Shown in pieces: positions 13,501 to 26,800 of a stretch of DNA of 64,000 nucleotides; positions within the stretch are counted from its first letter, which is position 1; every line of letters begins with the position of its first letter. The DNA is from Symsagittifera roscoffensis (taxonomy: Eukaryota; Xenacoelomorpha; Acoela; Convolutidae). The stretch is from NCBI RefSeq assembly GCF_963678635.1, contig NC_087069.1, positions 31,164,776 through 31,228,775 on the forward strand, read 5' to 3'. The notes under the pieces were generated by a model, which ran no database searches, was not told the origin of the DNA, and was given only the letters and a program-made list of their open reading frames with translations. The position numbers were made by a program, and so were the translations under genes.

Positions 13501-16013
13501 AATAGGCTAGCAATTTCTGAAAATTCTTGTCACGAGATCTAAGTCAAGTTAGATATCTTGATGAGTTAAGCTTGAAATCTCTAGAAAAAATACTGTCACG
13601 AGATCTAAGTCAAGTTAAAATTCTCATTAACTCGAGGTAGATTTCTCTGAAAGTTTCTGTCACGAGATATAAATCAAGTTAGAAATCTCAATAATTTAAG
13701 GTAGCAACATCTGAGAATTCCTGTCACGAGATCTAAGTCAAGAAAAAATCTCATTAAGTTAAGCTAGAACTCTCTGAAAGTTCCTGTCACGAGATCTAAG
13801 TCAAGAAAGAATCTCATTAAGTTAAGCTAGAACTCTCTGAAAAATCCTGTCACGAGATATAAATCAAGTTAGAAATTTCGATAAGTTAAGCTAGCAACCT
13901 CTGAGAATTCCCGTCACCAGATCTAAATCAAGTTAGAAGTCTCGCTGAAGTAGGTTAGCAATTTCTGAAAACTCTTGTCACGAGATCTAAGTCGAGTTAG
14001 ATATCTTGATAAGTTAAGCTTGAAATCTCTAGAAAAAATCCTGTCACGAGATCTAAGTCGAGTTGGAAATCTCGATACCTTAAGCTAGAAATCTCTGAAT
14101 TTTTCTGTCACCAGATCTAAGTCAAGTTTTAAATCTCAATAAGTTAAGCTAGAAATCTCTGAAAATTCTTGTCGCGAGATCTAAGTCAAGAAAGAAATCT
14201 CATTAATTTAAGCTAGAACTCTCGGAAAGTTCCGGTCACGAGATCTAAATCAAGTTAGTAATCTCGATGAGTTCGGCTAGCAATCTCTGGGAATTCCTGT
14301 CACCAGATCTAAATAAAGTTAAAAGTCTCGATGAAGTAGGCTAGCAATCTCTGAAAATTCATGTAACGAGATCTAAGTCAAGTTAGATGTCTTGATAAAA
14401 TAGGCTTGAAATCTCTACAAAAAATCATGTCATGAAATCTAAGTCAAGTTGGAAATCTCGATAATTTAAGCTAGAAATCTCTGAATTTTTCTGTCACCAG
14501 ATCTAAGTCATGTTAAAAATCTCAATAAGTTAAGCTAGAAATCTCTGAAACTTCTTGTCGCGAGACCTAAGTCAAGAAAGAAATCTCATAATTTAAGCTA
14601 GAACTCTCGGAAAGTTCCTGTCACGAGATCTAAATCAAGTTAGTAGTCTCGATGAGTTCGGCTAGCAATCTCTGGGAATTCCTGTCACCAGATCTAAATA
14701 AAGTTAAAAGTCCTGATGAAGTAGGCTAGCAACCTCTGAGAATTCATGTCGTCAGATCTAAATCAAGTTAGTTATCTCGATGAAATAGGCTAGCAATTTC
14801 TGAAAATTCTTGTCACGAGATCTAAGTCAAGTTAGATATCTTGATGAGTTAAGCTTGAAATCTCTAGAAAAAATACTGTCACGAGATCTAAGTCAAGTTA
14901 AAATTCTCATTAACTCGAGGTAGATTTCTCTGAAAGTTTCTGTCACGAGATATAAATCAAGTTAGAAATCTCAATAATTTAAGGTAGCAACATCTGAGAA
15001 TTCCTGTCACGAGATCTAAGTCAAGAAAAAATCTCATTAAGTTAAGCTAGAACTCTCTGAAAGTTCCTGTCACGAGATCTAAGTCAAGAAAGAATCTCAT
15101 TAAGTTAAGCTAGAACTCTCTGAAAGTTCCTGTCACGAGATATAAATCAAGTTAGAAATTTCGATAAGTTAAGCTAGCAACCTCTGAGAATTCCCGTCAC
15201 CAGATCTAAATCAAGTTAGAAGTCTCGCTGAAGTAGGTTAGCAATTTCTGAAAACTCTTGTCACGAGATCTAAGTCGAGTTAGATATCTTGATAAGTTAA
15301 GCTTGAAATCTCTAGAAAAAATCCTGTCACGAGATCTAAGTCGAGTTGGAAATCTCGATACCTTAAGCTAGAAATCTCTGAATTTTTCTGTCACCAGATC
15401 TAAGTCAAGTTTTAAATCTCAATAAGTTAAGCTAGAAATCTCTGAAAATTCTTGTCGCGAGATCTAAGTCAAGAAAGAAATCTCATTAATTTAAGCTAGA
15501 ACTCTCGGAAAGTTCCTGTCACGAGATCTAAATCAAGTTAGTAATCTCGATGAGTTCGGCTAGCAATCTCTGGGAATTCCTGTCACCAGATCTAAATAAA
15601 GTTAAAAGTCTCGATGAAGTAGGCTAGCAATCTCTGAAAATTCATGTAACGAGATCTAAGTCAAGTTAGATGTCTTGATAAAATAGGCTTGAAATCTCTA
15701 CAAAAAATCATGTCATGAAATCTAAGTCAAGTTGGAAATCTCGATAATTTAAGCTAGAAATCTCTGAATTTTTCTGTCACCAGATCTAAGTCATGTTAAA
15801 AATCTCAATAAGTTAAGCTAGAAATCTCTGAAACTTCTTGTCGCGAGACCTAAGTCAAGAAAGAAATCTCATAATTTAAGCTAGAACTCTCGGAAAGTTC
15901 CTGTCACGAGATCTAAATCAAGTTAGTAGTCTCGATGAGTTCGGCTAGCAATCTCTGGGAATTCCTGTCACCAGATCTAAATAAAGTTAAAAGTCCTGAT
16001 GAAGTAGGCTAGC
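13448..16013. repeat. 20-monomer tandem duplication, two near-identical copies of 1,283 bp
   Basis: Copy one is 13,448-14,730 and copy two is 14,731-16,013. The offset is 1,283 bp at every point checked (13,501 to 14,784; 14,401 to 15,684; 14,701 to 15,984). Even rare changes such as CTACAAAAAATCATGTCATG are shared. The join at 14,731 is in register with the monomer, as unequal crossing-over or slippage would leave it. Few differences were seen by eye, so this looks like the youngest large rearrangement in the array. Confidence 0.9.
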
Positions 16014-18515
16014 AATCTCTGAAAATTCATGCAATGAGATCTAAGTCAAGTTAGATTTCTTGATAAGTTAAGCTTGAAATCTCTTGAAAAAATCCTGTCA
16101 TGAGATCTAAGTCAAGTTGGAAATCTCGATAATTTAAGCTAGAAATCTCTGAAAGTTCCTGTCACGAGATCTAAATCAAGTTAGTAATCTCGATGAGTTC
16201 GGCTAGCAATCTCTGGGAATTCCTGCCACCAGATCTAAATAAAGTTAAAAGTCTCGATGAAGTAGGCTAGCAATCTCTGAAAATTCATGTAAGGATATCT
16301 AAGTCAAGTTAGATGTCTTGATAAGTTAGGCTTGAAATCTCTAGAAAAAATCCTGTCATGAGATCTGAGTCAAGTTGGAAATCTCGATAATTTAAGCTAG
16401 AAAACTCTGAGTTTTCTGTCACCAGAACTAAGTCGAGTTAAAAATCTCAATATGTTAAGCTAGAATTCTCTGAAAATACCTTTCACCAGACTTAAGTCAA
16501 GAAAAAATCTCATTGAGTTAAGCTAGAACTCTCTGAAAGTTCCTGTCACGAGATCTAAATCAAGTTAGTAGCCTCGATGAAGCAGGCTAGCAATCCCTGA
16601 ATTTTCCTCTCACGAGACCTAAGTCAAGAAAAAACTCATTAAGTCAAGCTGGAACTCTCTGAAAGTTCCTGTCACGAGATCTAAATCAAGTTAGTAATCT
16701 CGATGAGTTCGGCTAGCGATCTCTGAAAATTCATGTAACGAGATCTAAGTCAAGTTAGATGTCTTGATAAAATAGGCTTGAAATCTCTAGAAAAAATCAT
16801 GTCATGAGATCTAAGTCAAGTTGGAAATCTCGATAATTTAAGCTAGAAATCTCTGAATTTTTCTGTCACCAGATCGAAGTCATGTTAAAAATCTCAATAA
16901 GTTAAGCTAGAAATCTCTGAAAATTCTTGTCGCGAGACCTACGTCAAGAAAGAAATCTCATTAATTTAAGCTAGAACTCTCGGAAAGTTCCTGTCACAAG
17001 ATCTAAATCAAGTTAGTAATCTCGATGAGTTCGGCTAGCGATCTCTGAGAATTCCTGTCACCAGATCTAAATCAAGTTAGAAGTCTCGATGAAGCAGGCT
17101 AGCAATCCCTGAATTTTCCTCTCACGAGACCTAAGTCAAGAAAAAACTCATTAAGTCAAGCTGGAACTCTCTGAAAGTTCCTGTCACGAGATCTAAATCA
17201 AGTTAGTAATCTCGATGAGTTCGGCTAGCAATCTCTGAAAATTCATGTCATGAGATCTAAGTCAAGTTGGAAATCTCGATAATTTAAGCTAGAAATCTCT
17301 GAATTTTTCTGTCACCAGATCGAAATCATGTTAAAAATCTCAATAAGTTAAGCTAGAAATCTCTGAAAATTCTTGTCGCGAGACCTACGTCAAAAAAGAA
17401 ATCTCATTAATTTAAGCTAGAACTCTCGGAAAGTTCCTGTCACGAGATCTAAATCAAGTTAGTAATCTCGATGAGTTCGGCAAGCAATCTCTGGTAATTC
17501 CTGTCACCAGATCTAAATAAAGTTAAAAGTCTCGATGAAGTAGGCTAGCAATATCTGAAAATTCATCTAACGAGATCTAAGTCAAGGTAGATGTCTTGAT
17601 AAGTTTAGCTTGAAATCTCTAGAAAAAATCCTGTGATGAGATCTAAGTCAAGTTGGAAATCTCGATAATTTAGGCTAGAAATCTCTGAAAGTTCCTGTCA
17701 CGAGATCTAAATCAAGTTAGTAATCTCGATGAGCAATCTCTGGGAATTCCTGTCACCAGATCTAAATCAAGTTAGAAGTCTCGATGAAGCAGGCTAGCAA
17801 TCCCTGAATTTTCCTCTCACGAAACCTAAGTCAAGAAAAAATCTCATTAATTTAAGCTAGAACTCTCGGAAAGTTCCTGTCACGAGATCTAAATCAAGTT
17901 AGTAATCTCGATGAGTTCGGCTAGCAATCTCTGGGAATTCCTGTCACCAGATCTAAATAAAGTTAAAAGTCTCGATGAAGTAGGCTAGCAATCTCTGAAA
18001 ATTCATCTAACGAGATCTAAGTCAAGTTAGATGTCTTGATAACTTAAGCTTGAAATCTCTAGAAAAAATCCTGTCATGAGATCTAAGTCAAGTTGGAAAT
18101 CTCGATAATTTAAGCTAGAAATCTCTGAAAGTTCCTGTCACGAGATCTAAATCAAGTTAGTAGCCTCGATGAGTTCGGCTAGCAATCTCTGGGAATTCCT
18201 GTCACCAGATCTAAATCAAGTTAGAAGTCTCGATGAAGTAGGCTAGCAATCTCTGAAAATTCATGTAACGAGATCTAAGTCAAGTTAGATGTCTTGATAA
18301 GTTAAGCTTGAAATCTCTAGAAAAAATCCTGTCATGAGATCTAAGTCAAGTTGGAAATCTCGATAATTTAAGCTAGAAATCTCTGAAAGTTCCTGTCACG
18401 AGATCTAAATCAAGTTAGTAGCCTCGATGAGTTCGGCTAGCAATCTCTGAGAATTCCTGTCACCAGATCTAAATCAATTTAGAAGTCTCGATGAAGCAGG
18501 CTAGCAATCCCTGAA

Positions 18516-20880
18516 TTTTCCTCTCACGAAACCTAAGTCAAAAAAATCTCATTAAGTTAAGCTAGAACTCTCTGAAAGTTCCTGTCACGAGATCTAAATC
18601 AAGTTAGTAATCTCGATGAGTTCGGCTAGCAATCTCTGAGAATTCCTGTCACGAGATCTAAATCAAGAAAAAATCTCATTAAGTTAAGCTAGAATTCTCT
18701 GGAAATTCCTGTCGCGAGACCTAATTCGAGGAAGAAATCTCATTAAGTTCAGCTAGAACTCTCTGAAAAATCCTGTCACGAGATCTAAATCAAGTAACTA
18801 TTCTCGATGAGTTCGGCTAGCAACCTCTGAGAATTCCTGTCAACAGATCTAAATCAAGTTAAAAGTCTCGATGAAGTAGGCTAGCAATCTCTGAAAATTC
18901 TTTGAACTAGATCTAAGTCAAGTTAGATATCTTGAAAAGTTAAGCTTGAAATCTCTAGAAAAAATCATGTCAAGAGTTCTAAGTCATGTAGGAAATCTCG
19001 ATAATTTAAGCTAGAAATCTCTGAATTTTCCTGTCACCAGATCTAAGTCAAGTTAAAAATCTGAATAAGTTAAGCTAGAAATTTCTGAAAATTCTTTTCA
19101 CCAGACCTAAACCAAGAAAACATCTCATTGATTTAAGCTAGAACTCTCTGAAAGTTCCTGTCACGAGATCTAAATCAAGTAAGTATTCTCGATGAGTTCG
19201 GCTAGCAACCTCTGAGAATTCCTGTCAACAGATCTAAATCAAGTTAAAAGTCTCGATGAAGTAGGCTAGCAATCTCTGAAAATTCTTTGAACGAGATCTA
19301 AGTCAAGTTAGATATCTTGAAAAGTTAAACTTGAAATCTCTAGAAAAAATCATGTCACGAGTTCTAAGTCATGTAGGAAATCTCGATAATTTAAGCTAGA
19401 AATCTCTGAATTTTCCTGTCACCAGATCTAAGTCAAGTTAAAAATCTGAATAAGTTAAGCTAGAAAATTCTGAAAATTCTTTTCACCAGACCTAAGTCAA
19501 GAAAAAATCTCAATGATTTAAGCTAGAACTCTCTGAAAGTTCCTGTCACGAGATCTAAACCAAGTTGGTAATCCCGATGAATTCGGCTAGCAATCTCTGA
19601 GACTTCCTGTCACCAGATCTATATCAATTTAGAAGTCTCGATGAAGTAGGCTAGCAATCTCTGAAAATTCTTGTCACGAGATCTAAGTCATGTTAGATAT
19701 CTTGATAAGTTAAGCTTGAAATCTCTAGAAAAAGTCATGTCAAGAGTTCTAAGTCATGTAGGAAATCTCGATAATTTAAGCTACAAATCTCTGAATTTTC
19801 CTGTCACCAGATCTAAGTCAAGTTAAAAATCTGAATAAGTTAAGCTAGAAATTTCTGAAAATTCTTTTCACCAGACCTAAACCAAGAAAAAATCTCATTG
19901 ATTTAAGCTAGAACTCTCTGAAAGTTCCTGTCACGAGATCTCAATCAAGTAAGTATTCTCGATGAGTTCGGCTAGCAACCTCTGAGAATTCCTGTCAACA
20001 GATCTAAATCAAGTTAAAAGTCTCGATGAAGTAGGCTAGCAATCTGTGAAAATTCTTTGAACGAGATCTAAGTCAAGTTAGATATCTTGAAAAGTTAAGC
20101 TTGAAATCTCTAGAAAAAATCATGTCAAGAGATCTAAGTCATGTAGGAAATCTCGATAATTTAAGCTAGAAATCTCTGAATTTTCCTGTCACCAGATCTA
20201 AGTCAAGTTAAAAATCTGAATAAGTTAAGCTAGAAATTTCTGAAAATTCTTTTCACCAGACCTAAACCAAGAAAAAATCTCATTGATTTAAGCTAGAACT
20301 CTCTGAAAGTTCCTGTCACGAGATCTAAATCAAGTAAGTATTCTCGATGAGTTCGGCTAGCAACCTCTGAGAATTCCTGTCAACAGATCTAAATCAAGTT
20401 AAAAGTCTCGATGAAGTAGGCTAGCAATCTCTGAAAATTCTTTGAACGAGATCTAAGTCAAGTTAGATATCTTGAAAAGTTAAGCTTGAAATCTCTAGAA
20501 AAAATCATGTCACGAGTTCTAAGTCATGTAGGAAATCTCGATAATTTAGGCTAGAAATCTCTGAATTTTCCTGTCACCAGATCTAAGTCAAGTTAAAAAT
20601 CTGAATAAGTTAAGCTAGAAAATTCTGAAAATTCTTTTCACCAGACCTAAGTCAAGAAAAAATCTCAATGATTTAAGCTAGAACTCTCTGAAAGTTCCTG
20701 TCACGAGATCTAAACCAAGTTGGTCATCTCGATGAATTCGGCTAGCAATCTCTGAGACTTCCTGTCACCAGATCTAAATCAATTTAGAAGTCACGATGAA
20801 GTAGGCTAGCAATCTCTGAAAATTCTTGTCGCGAGATCTAAGTCATGTTAGATATCTTGATAAGTTAAGCTTGAAATCTC
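18516..20880. repeat. 6-monomer higher-order repeat, about six copies
   Basis: The marker TTCTTTGAAC lies near 18,898, 19,283, 20,053 and 20,438. A variant copy with TTCTTGTCAC at 19,669 fills the gap. The period is 385 bp (6 monomers plus 1 bp). The marker monomer is followed each time by a CTTGAAAAGTTAA variant and an AGTCATGTAGG variant. Confidence 0.85.
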
Positions 20881-23800
20881 TAGAAAAAATCCTGTCACGA
20901 GATCTAAGTCAAGTTGGAAATCCCGATAAGTTAACCTAAAAGTCTCTGAGAATTCCTGTCACCAGATCTAAGTCAAGTTAGAAATCTCGTTAAATTAAGC
21001 TAGAAAACTCTGATAATTTCTGTCACAAGGCTTAAGATACGTCAGAAATCTCGATGAGTTAAGCTAGCAATCTTCAAAAATTCTTGTCACGAGATCTAAG
21101 TCCAGTTGGAAATCCCGATAAGTTAAGCTAGAAGTCTCTGAGAATTCCTGTCACCAGATCTAAGTCAAGTTAGAAATCTCAGTAAGTTAAGCTAGAAGAC
21201 TCTGATAATTTCTGTCACAAGGCTTAAGATATGTCAGAAATCTCGATGAGTTAAGCTAGCAATCTCTGAAAATTCCTGTCAACAGATCTAAGTCAAGTTA
21301 GAAATCTCGGTAAGTTAAGCTAGCAATGTTTGAAAGTTCCTGTCACGAGGTCTAAGTCAAGAAAAAATCTCGATAAGTTAAGCTAGAAGTCTTCGAGAAT
21401 TTCTGTCACCAGATCTAAGTCAAGTAAGAAAGCTCGATAAGTTAAGCTAGAAGACTCTGATAATTTTTGTAATCAGGTGTAAGACACGTAAGAAATCTCG
21501 ATGAGTTAAGCTAGCAATCTCTGAAAATTCTTGTCACGAGATCTAAGTCCTGTTGGAAATCCCGATAAGTTAAGCTAGAATTCTCTGAGAATTCCTGTCA
21601 ACGGATCTAAGTCAAGTTAGAAATCTCGGTAAGTTAAGCTAGCAATGTCTGAAAATTCCTGTCACGAGGTCTAAGTCAAAAAAAAATCTCGATAAGTTAA
21701 GCTAGAAATCTCTGAAAACTCCTGTCACGAGATCTACGTCATGTTAGATATTTTGATAAGTTAAGCTTGAATCTCTGAAAAAATCCTGTCACGAGATCTA
21801 AGTCAAGTTAAAATTCTCATTAAGTTAAGCTAGAAATCTCTGAAAGTTCCTGTCACGAGATATAAATCAAGTTACAAAACTCGATAAATTAAGCTAGCAA
21901 CCTCTGAGAATTCCTGTCACGATATCTAAGTCAAGTTAGAAGTCTCGGTGAGTTAAGCTAGAAATCTCTGAGCTTTCCTGTCACCAGATGTAAAACAAGT
22001 AAAAAATCTAATTAAGTTATGCTAGAAATCTCTGAAAGTTCCTCTCATGAGATCTAAATCAAGCTAGTAGTCTCGATGAATTCGGCTGGCAATCTCTGAA
22101 TTTTTTTGTCACGATATCTAAGTCAAGTTAGAAATCTCGGTGAGTTAAGCTAGAAAACTCTGAAAAATCCTGTCACGAGATCTAAGTCAAGTTAGAAATC
22201 TCGATAAATTAAGCTAGAAATTTCTGAGTTTTCCAGTCACCAGATCTAACTCAAGTTAAAATTCTCATTAAGTTATGCTAGAAATCTCTGAAAATTCCTC
22301 TAATGAGATCTAAATCAAGCTAGTAGTCTCGATGAATTCGGTTGGCAATCTCCGAAAAATCTTGTCACGAGATCTAAGTCCTGTTGGAGATCCCGATAAA
22401 TTAAGCTAGAATTCTCTGAGAATTCCTGTCAACAGATCTAAGTCAAGTTAGAAATCTCGGTAAGTTAAGCTAGCAATGTCTGAAAATTCCTGTCACGAGG
22501 TCCAAGTCAAAAAAAAATCTCGTTAAGTTAAGCTAGAAATCTCTGAAAACTCCTGTCACGAGATCTACGTCATGTTAGATATTTTGATAAGTTAAGCTTG
22601 AATCTCTGGAAAAAATCCTGTCACGAGATCTAAGTCAAGTTAAAATTCTCATTAAGTTAAGCTAGAAATCTCTGAAAGTTCCTCTCATGAGGTCTAAATC
22701 AAGCGAGTAGTCTCGATGAATTCGGCTGGCAATCTCGGAAATTTCCTGTGACGATATCTAAGTCAAGTTAGAAGTCTCGTGAGTTAAGCTAGAAATCTCT
22801 GAAAAATCCTGTCACGAGATCTAAGTCAAGTTAAAATTCTCATTATGTTAAGCTAGAAATCTCTGAAAGTTCCTGTCACGTGATATAAATCAAGTTACAA
22901 AACTCGATAAATTAAGCTAGCAACCTCTGAGAATTCCTGTCACGATATCTAAGTCAAGTTAGAAGTCTCTGTGAGTTAAGCTAGAAACCTCCGAGTTTTC
23001 CTGTCACCAGATCTAAGTCAAGTAAAAAATCTAATTAAGTTATGCTATAAATCTCTGAAAGTTCCTCTCATGAGATCTAAATCAAGCTAGTAGTCTTGAT
23101 GAATTCGGTTGGCAATCTATGAATTTTCTTGTCACGATATCTAAGTCAAGTTAGAAATCTCGGTGAGTTAAGCTAGAAAACTCTGAAAAATCCTGTCACG
23201 AGATCTAAGTCAAGTTAGAAATCTCGATAAACTAAGCTAGAAATCCCTGAGTTTTCCTGTCACCAGATCTAACTCAAGTTAAAATTCTCATTAAGTTAAG
23301 CTAGAAATCTCTGAAAGTTCCTCTAATGAGATCTAAATCAAGCTAGTAGTCTCGATGAACTGGGCTGCCAATCTCTGAATATCCTGGTCACGATATCTAA
23401 GTCAAGTTAGAAGTAGTTAAGCTAGAAATCTCTGAAAAATCCTGTCACGAGACCTAAGTCACAAAAAAAATTCAATAAGTTAAGCTAGAAATCTCTGAAA
23501 GTTCCTGTCACGAGATCTATGTCATGTTAAATATGTTGATAAGTTAAGCTAAAAATCTCTGAAAAACCCTGTCACGAGATCTAAGTCAAATTAGAAATCT
23601 CGAAAAATTAAGCTAGAAATCTCTGAGTTTTCCTGTCACCAGATCTAACTCAAGTTAAAATTCTCATTAAGTTAAGCTAGAAATCTCTGAAAGTTCCTCT
23701 CATGAGATCTAAATGAAGCTAGTAGTCTCGATGAATTCGGCTGGCATTCTCTGAAGTTTCTTGTCACGATATCTAAGTCAAGTTAGAAGTCTCGGTGAGT

Positions 23801-26800
23801 TAAGCTATAAATCTCTGAAAAATCCTGTCACGAGATCTAAATCAAGAAAAAAATCTCAATAAGTTAAGCCAGAAAACTCTGAAAATTCCTGTCACGATAT
23901 CTAAGTCAAGTTAGAAGTCTCAGTGAGTTAAGCTAGAAATCTCTGAGTTTTCCTGTCACCAGATCTAAGTCAAGTAAAAAATCTAATTAAGTTATGCTAT
24001 AAATCTCTGAAAGTTCCTCTCATGAGATCTAAATCAAGCTAGTAGTCTCGATGAATTCGGCTGGCAATCTATGAATTTTCTTGTCACGATATCTAAGTCA
24101 AGTTAGAAATCTCGGTGAGTTAAGCTAGAAAACTCTGAAAAATCCTGTCACGAGATCTAAGTCAAGCTAGAAATCTCTGAGTTTTCCTGTCACCAGATCT
24201 AACTCAAGTTAAAATTCTCATTAAGTTAAGCTAGAAATCTCTGAAAGTTCCTCTCATGAGATCTAAATGAAGCTAGTAGTCTCGTTTAATTCGGCTGGCA
24301 TTCTCTGAAGTTTCTCGTCACGATATCTAAGTCAAGTTAGAAGTCTCGGTGAGTTAAGCTAGAAGTCTCTGAAAAATCCTGTCACGAGATCTAAATCAAG
24401 AAAAAAATCTCAATAAGTTCAGCCAGAAAACTCTGAAAATTCCTGTCACGATATCTAAGTCAAGTTAGAAGTCTCAGTGAGTTAAGCTGGAAATCTCTGA
24501 GTTTTCTTGTCACCAGATCTAAGTCAAGTAAAAAATCTAATTAAGTTATGCTATAAATCTCTGAAAGTTCCTCTCATGAGATCTAAATCAAGCTAGTAGT
24601 CTCGATGAATTCGGCTGGCAATCTATGAATTTTCTTGTCACGATATCTAAGTCAAGTTAGAAATCTCGGTGAGTTAAGCTAGAAAACTCTGAAAAATACT
24701 GTCACGAGATCTAAGTCAAGTTAGATATCTCGATAAATTAAGCTAGAAATCTCTGAGTTTTCCTGTCACCAGATCTAACTCAAGTTAGAATTCTCATTAA
24801 GTTAAGCTAGAAATCACTGAAAGTTCCTCTAATGAGATCTAAATCAAGCTAGTAGTCTCGATGAACTGGGCTGGCAATCTCTGAATATTCTGGTCACGAT
24901 ATCTAAGTCAAGTTAGAAGTCTCGGTGAGTTAAGCTAGAAATCTCTGAAAAATCCTGTCACGAGACCTAAGTCACAAAAAAAATTCAATAAGTTAAGCTA
25001 GAAATCTCTGAAAGTTCCTGTCACGAGATCTATGTCATGTTAAATATGCTGATAAGTTAAGCTAAAAATCACTGAAAAATCCTGTCACGAGATCTAAGTC
25101 AAGTTAGAAATCTCGATAAATTAAGCTAGAAATCTCTGAGTTTTCCTGTCACCTGATCTAACTCAAGTTAAAATTCTTATTAAGTTAAGCTAGAAATCTC
25201 TGAAAGTTCCTCTCATGAGATCTAAATGAAGCTAGTAGTCTCGATGAATTCGGCTGGCATTCTCTGAAGTTTCTCGTCACGATATCTAAGTCAAGTTAGA
25301 AGTCTCGGTGAGTTAAGCTAGAAATCTCTGAAAAATCCTGTCACGAGATCTAAATCAAGAAAAAAATCTCAATAAGTTAAGCCAGAAAACTCTGAAAATT
25401 CCTGTCACGATATCTAAGTCAAGTTAGAAGTCTCAGTGAGTTAAGCTAGAAATCTCTGAGTTTTTCTGTCACCAGATCTAAGTCAAGATAAAAATCTAAT
25501 TAAGTTAAGCTAGAAATCTCTGAAAGTTAATCTCATGAGATCTAAATCAAGCTAGTAGTCTCAATGAATTCGGCTGGCAATCTCTGAATTTTCCTGTCAC
25601 GATATCTAAGTCAAGTTAGAAATCTCGGTGAGTTAAGCTAGAATTCTCTGAAAAATCCTGTCACGAGATCTAAGTCAAGTTAGAAATCTCGATAAATTAA
25701 GCTAGAAATCTCTGAGTTTTCCTGTCACCAGATCTATCTCAAGTTAAAATTCTCATTAAGTTAAGCTAGAATCTCTGAAAGTTCCTCTCATGAGATCTTA
25801 ATGAAGCTAGTAGTCTCGATGAATTCGGCTGGCAATCTCTGAATTTTCCTGTCACGATATCTAAGTCAAGTTAGAAATCTCGGTGAGTTAAGCTAGAATT
25901 CTCTGAAAAATCCTGTCACGAGATCTAAGTCAAGTTAGAAATCTCGATAAATTAAGCTAGAAATCTCTGAGTTTTCCTGTCACCAGATCTAACTCAAGTT
26001 AAAATTCTCATTAAGTTAAGCTAGAAATCTCTGAAAGTTCCTCTCATGAGATCTTAATGAAGCTAGTAGTCTCGATGAATTCGGCTGGTATTCTCTGAAG
26101 TTTCTTGTCACGATATCTAAGTCAAGTTAGAAGTCTCGGTGAGTTAAGCTAGAAATCTCTGAAAAATCCTGTCACGATATCTAAATCAAGAAAAAAATCT
26201 CAATAAGTTCAGCCAGAAAACTCTGAAAACTCCTGTCACGATATCTAAGTCAAGTTAGAAGTCTCAGAGAGTTGAGATAGAAATCTCTGAGTTTTCCTAT
26301 CACCAGATCTAAATCAAGTTAAAAATCTAATTAAGTTAAGCTAGAAATCTCTGAAAGTTCCTCTCATGAGATCTAAATCAAGCTAGTAGTCTCGATGAAT
26401 TCGGCTGGCAATCCCTGAATTTTCTTGTCACGATATCTAAGTCATGTTAGAAATCTCGGTGAGTTAAGCTAGAAATCTCTGAAAAATCCTGTCACGACAT
26501 CTAAATCAAGAAAAAAATCTCAATAAGTTCAGCCAGAAAACTCTGAAAATTCCTGTCACGATATCTAAGTCAAGTTAGAAGTCTCAGTGAGTTAAGCTAG
26601 AAATCTCTGAGTTTTCCTGTCACCAGATCTAACTCAAGTTAAAATTTTAATTAAGTTAAGCTAGAATTCTCTGAAAGTTCCTCATATTAGATCTAAATCA
26701 AGCTAGTAGTCTCGATGAGTTCGGCTGGCAATCTCTGAATATTCTGGTCACGATATCTAAGTCAAGTTAGAAGTCTCGGTGAGTTAAGCTAGAAATCTCG

